DNA of 64,000 nt from CAKVLS01 sp045638465 (lineage in GTDB: Bacteria > Bacillota > Clostridia > Christensenellales > UBA1242). The stretch spans positions 26,339 through 90,338 of the forward strand of contig JAZUBK010000003.1 of assembly GCA_045638465.1 (NCBI GenBank), given 5' to 3'. Below the pieces are notes generated by a model. The model did no database searches. It saw only the letters and a program-made list of their open reading frames with translations, and was not told the DNA's origin. The position numbers and the translations under genes are program-made. This document shows, piece by piece, positions 62,052 to 64,000 of this stretch (positions are counted from its first letter, which is position 1; the number at the start of each line of letters is the position of its first letter).

Positions 62052-64000
62052 ATGGATAAAAACATAATTATTAAAGGAGCAAAAGAAAACAACCTAAAAG
62101 ATGTTTCTTTGACAATACCGCGTAATAAATTAGTGCTTTTTACAGGCGTTAGTGGTAGCGGAAAGTCAACACTTGCTTTTGATACTATTTTTGCTGAAGG
62201 GCAGAGAAGATATGTAGAATCTTTGTCTTCTTATGCAAGAATGTTTTTGGGACAAGTGCAAAAACCAAACGTTGAAAGCATAGAAGGGTTATCGCCTTCT
62301 ATAGCTATTGACCAAAAGACAACTTCGCAAAACCCGAGATCAACTGTTGGCACTGTTACTGAGATATATGATTATTTTAGATTATTATATGCAAGAGTGG
62401 GCACTGCGTATTGTCCAAATTGTAATAAACCTATATCAAAGCAAACCGTTGAAGATATGGTTGACAAAATTTTGTCTTATGAGCAAGGCAGCAAAGTTAT
62501 AATTACCGCTCCTGCAGTAAGAGGACAAAAAGGCACATTTGCAAAACTATTTGAAGAGTTTAGAAAAAGTGGTTATGCTAGAGTAAAAGTAGACGGCGAA
62601 ATCTACAATCTTGATGAAGAAATCAAACTTGACAAAAACATCAAACATGAGATAAGTGTGGTTGTAGATAGACTAGTAATCAAAGAAGAAATAGAAAAAA
62701 GGCTGTTTGAGAGCCTAGAAACGGCCTTAAAACTTGCAGACGGGGTAATCTTTGTAGATGTTGGCGGAGAAACTTTGACCTTTAGCGACAAGTTTTCGTG
62801 CCCAGATTGTGGTTTTGCTTTTGAAGAAATATCGCCAAGATTATTTAGTTTTAATAACCCAGTAGGTGCTTGTCCTTGTTGTAGTGGTATCGGTTTTGTA
62901 AATGAGATTGATGAAAACCTACTTATGAAAGATAAGAGTAAATCTATCAATCAAGGTGCTCTTAGGGTTTCCGGTTGGAACATAGAAGTTAGTTCTATAA
63001 GTGATATGTATTACAGGGCTTTGGCTGAGCGTTACAACTTTAGCCTAGATACTCCGCTTAAAGATTTGCCAAGGGAAATTATTGATATTTTGCTTTATGG
63101 TAATAATGGCGAAGAATTAGAGCTTGAGTATAATAGCTCAAAAATCACTGGTCATTATAGAGGTAGTTTTGAAGGAATAATAAATAACCTAAAGCGTAGA
63201 TACAGAGAGTCAAAAAGTGATTATGTAAAAAATGAAATCGGTAAATACATGAGAGAACTTCCTTGTCTTGAATGTAACGGAGCACGACTTGGAAAACATG
63301 CTCTTTCTGTAAAGATAGGAAAGTACAATATTGCAGAGATAACTGCTCTAAGTATTACCGACCTAAAAGAGTACTTAACAAAACTAAATCTTAGCAAAAC
63401 GCAAATGATAGTTGCCGAACCTATCTTGAAAGAGATAAATGCAAGACTTGACTTTTTGATTAATGTAGGTCTTGACTATTTATCTCTAAATCGTACCGCG
63501 GGAACTCTAAGTGGTGGTGAGGCTCAAAGAATAAGACTTGCAACCCAAATAGGTAGTGGACTGGTTGGTGTTTTGTATATTTTAGACGAACCTAGTATTG
63601 GTCTTCACCAAAGAGACAATGAAAAACTTATTGCTACTTTGAAAAGACTTAGAGATTTGGGAAACACTTTGATTGTTGTAGAACACGATGAAGATACTAT
63701 AAGAGAATCAGATTTTATAGTAGACATAGGCCCAAGGGCAGGTGTACACGGTGGCGAAATTGTTGCAAAAGGAACACTTGAAGATATAATGAACTGTAAA
63801 GAATCTTTGACTGGTCAATATTTGTCAAAGGCTCGTCAAATATTTGTTCCTCAAAATAGAAGAAAGGAATATAAAGGCTATATTGAACTTATAGGCGCAA
63901 AACAAAACAACCTAAATAAAATATCAGTGAAGATACCAAAAGGCTTATTTACGGTTGTTACAGGCGTTAGTGGTAGTGGTAAGAGTAGTCTGATTAATGA
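62052..64000 (+). CDS. uvrA: Excinuclease ABC subunit A (3' truncated by window end)
   Basis: Damage-recognition ATPase of nucleotide excision repair. About 650 of the expected 940 residues are visible. First Walker A 'TGVSGSGKSTLAFDT' (near residue 32), 'PSIAIDQKTTSQNPRSTVGT', and zinc-knuckle Cys pairs 'CPNC' (near 120), 'CPDC' and 'CPCC' (near 250-280). 'CLECNGARLG' (near 405), the ABC signature 'LSGGEAQRIRLATQIGS' (near 485) and 'YILDEPSIGLHQRD' follow. The second Walker A 'TGVSGSGKSSLIN' is at the very edge. AAGGAAG (62041-62047) precedes the ATG at 62052. Confidence 0.97.
   Translation, partial: MDKNIIIKGAKENNLKDVSLTIPRNKLVLFTGVSGSGKSTLAFDTIFAEGQRRYVESLSSYARMFLGQVQKPNVESIEGLSPSIAIDQKTTSQNPRSTVGTVTEIYDYFRLLYARVGTAYCPNCNKPISKQTVEDMVDKILSYEQGSKVIITAPAVRGQKGTFAKLFEEFRKSGYARVKVDGEIYNLDEEIKLDKNIKHEISVVVDRLVIKEEIEKRLFESLETALKLADGVIFVDVGGETLTFSDKFSCPDCGFAFEEISPRLFSFNNPVGACPCCSGIGFVNEIDENLLMKDKSKSINQGALRVSGWNIEVSSISDMYYRALAERYNFSLDTPLKDLPREIIDILLYGNNGEELELEYNSSKITGHYRGSFEGIINNLKRRYRESKSDYVKNEIGKYMRELPCLECNGARLGKHALSVKIGKYNIAEITALSITDLKEYLTKLNLSKTQMIVAEPILKEINARLDFLINVGLDYLSLNRTAGTLSGGEAQRIRLATQIGSGLVGVLYILDEPSIGLHQRDNEKLIATLKRLRDLGNTLIVVEHDEDTIRESDFIVDIGPRAGVHGGEIVAKGTLEDIMNCKESLTGQYLSKARQIFVPQNRRKEYKGYIELIGAKQNNLNKISVKIPKGLFTVVTGVSGSGKSSLIN

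Noticed and set aside
1..64000. CRISPR arrays, insertion sequences and rRNA genes
   Set aside because: No regularly spaced repeats, transposase-like products, terminal inverted repeats around genes, or rRNA sequence motifs were noticed on either strand.

Overview
The window looks like a chromosomal stretch of a low-GC, endospore-forming Firmicute, most likely an uncultured gut-type Clostridia lineage. The base composition is AT-rich, genes are preceded by AGGAGG-type ribosome binding sites, and terminators are hairpins with T-runs. The left edge carries spore genes (end of a SPOCS/LysM protein, spoIIR, sleB, ypeB). The lineage assignment is inference; the spore genes are read directly.

Layout. 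1-2827: sporulation/germination block. 2910-4064: a Rho paralogue whose ATPase half has lost the P-loop. 4191-12074 (minus): a 2627-residue membrane-anchored surface protein with Ig-like repeats. 12425-27204: a type IV secretion (T4SS) cluster containing VirD4 coupling ATPase (minus), then rightward a VirB2-like pilin, a 786-aa lipoprotein, a VirB6/TrbL-like polytopic protein with a long soluble tail, a VirB3-VirB4 fusion ATPase, an unknown 1103-aa soluble protein and an unknown 86-aa partner. No relaxase, integrase, replication gene or att repeat is seen. 27414-33394: central metabolism and housekeeping (fba, degenerate glycosyltransferase, M29 aminopeptidase, gap, TM2 protein, mnmA). 33494-41933: two paralogous InlB-repeat surface proteins driven by an identical 36-nt promoter. 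42064-50165: yigZ, recX, acpS, a 59-aa ORF, mazF, lgt, a divIVA-like gene, an unknown gene, glmS and a zinc-ribbon protein. 50394-56036: tRNA-Asn and a run of small genes (GNAT, HAD, rpiB, lipoprotein, membrane protein, hflX, Cys-rich peptide). 56267-59866: a fourth large membrane-anchored Ig-like surface protein. 60086-64000: uvrB and the start of uvrA, cut by the window end.

How it fits together. The window is dominated by the cell envelope: four giant surface proteins, each with a signal peptide, a beta-rich repeat ectodomain and a C-terminal membrane anchor without an LPXTG motif, plus a T4SS lacking the DNA-mobilisation genes of a conjugative element. Most T4SS genes have their own promoter and terminator instead of forming one operon. 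The promoters are unusually readable: a -35 of the TTGnnn type, a 17-nt spacer and an often TGn-extended TATAAT. Three genes (yigZ, lgt and an unknown gene at 50583) have exactly 6 nt between the -10 box and the ATG, with no ribosome binding site, which predicts leaderless mRNAs.

Best candidates for something new are the relaxase-less T4SS with its 1103-aa/86-aa gene pair, the ATPase-dead Rho paralogue, the shared poly-T promoter of the InlB paralogues, the leaderless promoter class, and a mazF preceded by a 59-aa ORF that does not look like a known antitoxin.
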